DNA of 64,000 nt from CAVVFX01 sp963747535 (GTDB lineage: Bacteria > Acidobacteriota > Terriglobia > Bryobacterales > Bryobacteraceae), in assembly GCA_963747535.1 (NCBI GenBank), contig CAVVFX010000026.1, forward strand, positions 103,359-167,358, written 5' to 3'. Position 1 is the stretch's first letter. Every line of letters begins with the position of its first letter. The position numbers and the translations under genes are program-made. The notes under the pieces were generated by a model. The model was not told where the DNA came from. It saw only the letters and a list, made by a program, of their open reading frames with translations, and searched no databases. Below are positions 61,205 through 64,000 of this stretch, piece after piece.

Positions 61205-62398
61205 TCAGTGGCGTGGAATTCTGGAGAGCCGCTTCCCGGCTTCTTCTAGAGTCTCATAATTCTTACAAAAACAAAAGCGAATTTGTTGCCTTCCGGCCAA
61301 AGAATTTTCATAAAAACTGGATCCTGGGACCGCCGCGACACCGATTTGTTCCACCATGTACCGGGCGAAGGCAGTATCATCGGCATAACCCAAGCGGGAT
61401 ATGTCGGTCATCACGTAGTAAGCACCATGAGGTTGAAAGCAATGGAATCCGGCGCCAGTCAAGATACGGACAATCGTATCTCGTTTATCTGAGTAACTTA
61501 GGGCAAGTCCGGCATAGTAATCATCCGCTAACGAAAGTGCCATAACCCCCGCCTGCTGCAATGGAGACGCCGCTCCTACGGTCAGAAAGTCGTGCACCTT
61601 TCGAATGGAATCCGTCAGATCCGGCGCTGCCAGGACCCATCCGACCCGCCATCCGGTTACTGAATAGGTCTTACTCATGCTATTCACCAGAATGCAACGA
61701 TCCCGCATACCTCTGATGCTGATCAAAGGGATATGTTGTAATCCGTCGTAAGTGATGTGTTCGTAGATCTCATCAGTTATCGCTAACGTATCGAACTCCT
61801 GGCAGAGTCCGGCGATATACTCCAATTCTGTACGGGAAAATACCTTACCTGTTGGGTTATTCGGCGTATTAATGATGATGGCCTTTGTCCGCCGGGAGAA
61901 CGCCGCCCGCAGCTCGTCGGGATCGAAAGTCCAGTCCGGCGCGCGCAATGAGACCAGCTTTCGCGTCGCCCCGCAGAGCAGCGTGTCGGGATGGTAATTC
62001 TCGTAGAATGGCTCGAATACGATCACCTCGTCGCCTTCATTAGTAATTGCTAATAGAGACGCGATCATCCCCTCCGTAGCTCCACAACAGACCGTGATCT
62101 CCCGCTCAGGATCAAACTCGAGCCCGTAGGTGCGCAGGTATTTCGCCGCGATCGCCTGCCGGAAAGGCTTGGCGCCCCAGGTGATGGAGTATTGGTTGAT
62201 GTCTTCCTCGATGGCTGCGATGGCCGCTTTCTTCAACTCCATCGGAGCTGCAAAGTCGGGGTAGCCTTGCGCCAGGTTGACCGCGCCGTGATTCAGCGCC
62301 AACCGGGTCATCTCACGGATAACCGACTCAGTGAAGTCCCGCGTCCGGGCAGCGCGAAAACGATCTCGTGAGGCAACAAGAACTGGAGAGGAAGACAT
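61205..62398 (-). CDS. PLP-dependent class I/II aminotransferase (kynurenine/methionine aminotransferase-like)
   Basis: A 397-residue aminotransferase. The NLAQGYPDFAAPMELKKAA start, GATEGMIASLLAITNEGDEVIVFEPFYENY, the NTPNNPTGKVF motif, DEIYEH, and the PLP-Lys in NSMSKTYSVTGWRVGW are hallmarks of the kynurenine-oxoglutarate/methionine aminotransferase subgroup of fold type I (YbdL-like). The last ligand Arg is in RFCFCKN. The precise amino acid substrate cannot be told. Confidence 0.92.
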   Translation of the reverse strand: MSSSPVLVASRDRFRAARTRDFTESVIREMTRLALNHGAVNLAQGYPDFAAPMELKKAAIAAIEEDINQYSITWGAKPFRQAIAAKYLRTYGLEFDPEREITVCCGATEGMIASLLAITNEGDEVIVFEPFYENYHPDTLLCGATRKLVSLRAPDWTFDPDELRAAFSRRTKAIIINTPNNPTGKVFSRTELEYIAGLCQEFDTLAITDEIYEHITYDGLQHIPLISIRGMRDRCILVNSMSKTYSVTGWRVGWVLAAPDLTDSIRKVHDFLTVGAASPLQQAGVMALSLADDYYAGLALSYSDKRDTIVRILTGAGFHCFQPHGAYYVMTDISRLGYADDTAFARYMVEQIGVAAVPGSSFYENSLAGRQQIRFCFCKNYETLEEAGKRLSRIPRH

Positions 62399-62490
62399 TT
62401 CTCCGATTGTAGCTTTCTTGAGGCGCGTGGCCGCAGGCGGCTATTAGCCGCACGAGCACGCCGCGACGAAAGGGATCTGAAACGGCCCGT

Positions 62491-62579
62491 CACCGGTCCC
62501 CGTGGGGCAGACCATCGTTCTTTGTGGTCTGCCCGGCTCCAGAGCAGCCTCCGAACGGCGCTGTTTCTGGAGAGTCGCT
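62491..62579 (+). repeat. Dispersed repeat family A, copy 8 (extended form)
   Basis: The same blocks as in copy 1: CCCCGTGGGGCAGACCATCG, TTTGTGGTCTGCCCGGCT, CAGCCTCCGAACGGCGC and TTTCTGGAGAG. The agreement over about 90 bp, in spite of 62 kb distance, shows a recent common source. It fills the gap between the aminotransferase gene and the small genes at 62698-63257; no gene is seen in 62399-62697. Confidence 0.85.
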
Positions 62580-62697
62580 AACCGCGGGGCAGACTGCGGT
62601 CCAGTACGTCTGAAACTTGCACCTTTGCCGCCGCGAGCGACGTTTGGCCGCCGTTTCCGGAGAGCCGCGGAAGAATCCACTTTAGACTCAATGCTGT

Positions 62698-63000
62698 TCA
62701 CTGAACGCATGGAGCCCTTAATAGCCAAGGTGTCTGCCCACTGAAACGAAGGAAAGAGCAACCAAAGACTTGCTGCCGGAACGCACCCCCCGATCGTTCG
62801 CCACACTGGTACGCGTTACACGGCCAAATGCCGCATTGGAAATCCCTGCACCAATCGCCTTCCGGCACTTCCGGATTCGAGTCAATCCAGAGCCGAAGAC
62901 GATTCAGATCAGCGATGCTGATCGCCCGATCTCGCATCCGATCTATCAAATGCTGGCGAACACCAAGCGGCAGATTGCCCCACGTCTCGATTCTTGGCAT
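62698..63000 (-). CDS. Small protein in a toxin-antitoxin-like pair
   Basis: A 100-residue protein. The first half (TWGNLPLGVRQHLIDRMRDRAISIADLNRLRLWIDSNPEVPEGDW) matches a type of small protein that follows antitoxin genes in acidobacteria and others (PxVRxHLxDRxxxRxIS pattern, from memory). The second half (cysteine-rich, ending in WLLRAPCVQ) is not of the usual kind, so the C-terminus could be changed by a frameshift. Its ATG overlaps the stop of the upstream antitoxin-like gene. Toxin is possible; function unknown. Confidence 0.45.
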   Translation of the reverse strand: MPRIETWGNLPLGVRQHLIDRMRDRAISIADLNRLRLWIDSNPEVPEGDWCRDFQCGIWPCNAYQCGERSGGAFRQQVFGCSFLRFSGQTPWLLRAPCVQ

Positions 63001-63257
63001 CAGGCGCCAAAAACCATTCGGCCCATCTGATCACCAAGGCGTTTGACCTCTTCGGGATCAGTTGCATTTCGGAACCGTTCGGCGAGGTCAATAAATTCCT
63101 GCTGCTTGCGCTTCTCCGCCGCCATGCCGTTCTCGATCAGTTCTAACAGCAACCGACTCGCACTCAGCCTGCGTGCCTTCGCCAAGCTGCGAACTTGCGA
63201 GGCGACGTTCGCTGGCAGGCTGATGCTTTGTCGCACGGATCTGGTGGTGGTTCTCAT
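63000..63257 (-). CDS. Ribbon-helix-helix type antitoxin-like protein
   Basis: An 85-residue protein. RTTTRSVRQSISLPANVASQVRSLAKARRLSASRLLLELIENGM is the ribbon-helix-helix pattern (a short strand, then two helices) of CopG/ParD-like antitoxins, followed by an acidic helix (FIDLAERFRNATDPEEVKRLGDQMG) that may hold a toxin. A longer frame up to 63788 reads through a repeat and was rejected. Its stop overlaps the start of the next gene. Confidence 0.65.
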   Translation of the reverse strand: MRTTTRSVRQSISLPANVASQVRSLAKARRLSASRLLLELIENGMAAEKRKQQEFIDLAERFRNATDPEEVKRLGDQMGRMVFGA

Positions 63258-63404
63258 TACACCATTATGCACCAAATTGGTGGATTGAAGATAGGTCCGG
63301 CAGACGTCGAAAACTCGCGCGGGACCGGAGGATCGGTCTGTGCACTTTCTGCCAGTAGCCAGCCCTTCGCCCATTTCTACCGCTTCATCCCAACAACATA
63401 GGCG

Positions 63405-63834
63405 CCGCCCCCTCAAAAACCCTGCCGCTCGCATGTCAACCTGAAAGTAGAACGGCCAAGGTGTGCCGTCCGCCGGTCGCCCGCACGCGACCTTTTTGAA
63501 ACTTGAGGAGTGCCATTTGTCGACGTTGCTCGTCTTTACCGTCTCGCCTGCCGGCCGTGCCGCGGCGCAGAAACTTGCCAGCCAGGAAATCGCGCGTTCC
63601 GCCGGCAATACCGAAAGACCCGAAACCGGTGCCGGCGTCGAACGCGCCCGCATCCGCCCTCTCGCGCTTCTTTCATCCCCGCCCGTCCCGGTCATGGCGG
63701 CTTTGTGCACTTCGCATATTTCCGCTATCCGTGCACCAAAATGCACAAACGAAAAACCGCCGCCGCTGCCAAGGACACGCATAACCATAACAAATTATTA
63801 CTACTTAGAAGAAATTGGCTTCGTACCGCAAAAC
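63405..63834. repeat. Long repeat family E, copy 2, with a family D motif
   Basis: Blocks in the same order as at 18294-18640: AAAAACCCTGC, GTCCGCCGGTCGCCC, GCGACCTTTTT, GGAGTGCCATTTG, GGCGGCTTTGTGCA and TGCACAAAC. The family D motif GAAATTGGCTTCGTACCGCA stands at 63809-63828 with A4 after it. The sequence from 63258 to the end of the window holds no gene. Confidence 0.75.
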
Positions 63835-64000
63835 CGAGCGCAACCCGCCCCGAGCTGTGCATCCGAGACGCCTCTGGTCAGAAACCAAACCGCCCCGGTT
63901 AAGATTCGCATCCTCAGACCGAACAGGGAGTTCGTTTTTTCCGCTGCACCCAGGATCGCTCCTCCCACAATGACTTCAGCGATCCGTGCACATTGTCCGG

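Noticed and set aside
63000..63788. A 262-residue minus-strand ORF
   Set aside because: Only the last 85 residues (from ATG 63257) read as protein; the upstream part covers repeat E.
1..64000. CRISPR array, rRNA genes, intact tRNA genes, transposases
   Set aside because: None seen: the repeats are dispersed singly and are not regularly spaced, and no transposase or integrase motif was found.

Overview
The window is a high-GC chromosomal segment most likely from an acidobacterium of the Bryobacterales (Solibacter-like) lineage. The pointers are a TIGR03435-type protein (37285-38043, a family typical of Candidatus Solibacter), Tat-exported Gfo/Idh/MocA dehydrogenases, a DUF1080 sugar-hydrolase-like protein, PQQ dehydrogenases fused to cytochrome c domains, and many families of short dispersed intergenic repeats. 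No rRNA, intact tRNA, CRISPR array or transposase was recognised. This placement is an inference from protein families.

Layout. 1-4500: holin-like membrane protein, gamma-glutamylcyclotransferase-like protein, an alpha/beta hydrolase, then about 1.7 kb with repeats and no convincing gene. 4510-11199: a hybrid histidine kinase, then a four-gene peptide ABC transporter (two permeases, binding protein, one ATPase). 11200-18900: the accessory part of the window. A three-gene operon encodes a small protein, a P-loop ATPase, and a fusion of a RecB/Cas4-like PD-(D/E)XK domain with an FtsK/HerA-type translocase ATPase. Behind it lie a 3' fragment of a tRNA, a MazF/DUF104 toxin-antitoxin pair, two decayed pieces of a second copy of the FtsK gene, and a VapBC-like pair with a frameshifted toxin. 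I regard this as the best candidate for an undescribed system, perhaps DNA defence or DNA processing.

18900-31950 is mostly housekeeping: SpoIIM and RDD membrane proteins; rsmB, rpe, bamD and a response regulator; a YajQ protein, a hydrolase and selB; a C45/phospholipase-B-like hydrolase; and selD-pyrF-dedA. A 26-residue membrane peptide gene with a perfect Shine-Dalgarno sequence sits between selB and the hydrolase. 31950-37150 holds several wrecked genes (sulfatase, GxxExxY, a winged-helix protein) among a metallo-beta-lactamase-fold enzyme and two oxidoreductases. 37285-42435 holds the TIGR03435 protein, a KdpD-like kinase and regulator, a protein with an internally duplicated module, and a second regulator broken by a frameshift. 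42531-52441: a POTRA protein, a GH27 alpha-galactosidase, a secreted protein, two PQQ-cytochrome dehydrogenases and a DksA/TraR protein.

52530-64000: a Ser/Thr kinase with TPR repeats, a gene truncated at an inverted-repeat-bounded insert, two methyltransferases and an ICMT-like protein, a DUF1080 gene divergent from a LacI-type regulator, nadA-moaA, a conserved hypothetical gene with an aminotransferase, and an antitoxin-like pair. Non-coding repeats recur throughout; I call them families A (hairpin around GGCAGACCA/TGGTCTGCC), B (GGGGCGGACGCC-type), C (TTGTGGAGTAGGCC-type), D (AAATTGGGTTCGTTCCGCAA-type) and E (a roughly 350-430 bp unit that contains D). All coordinates, alignments and frames were read by eye.
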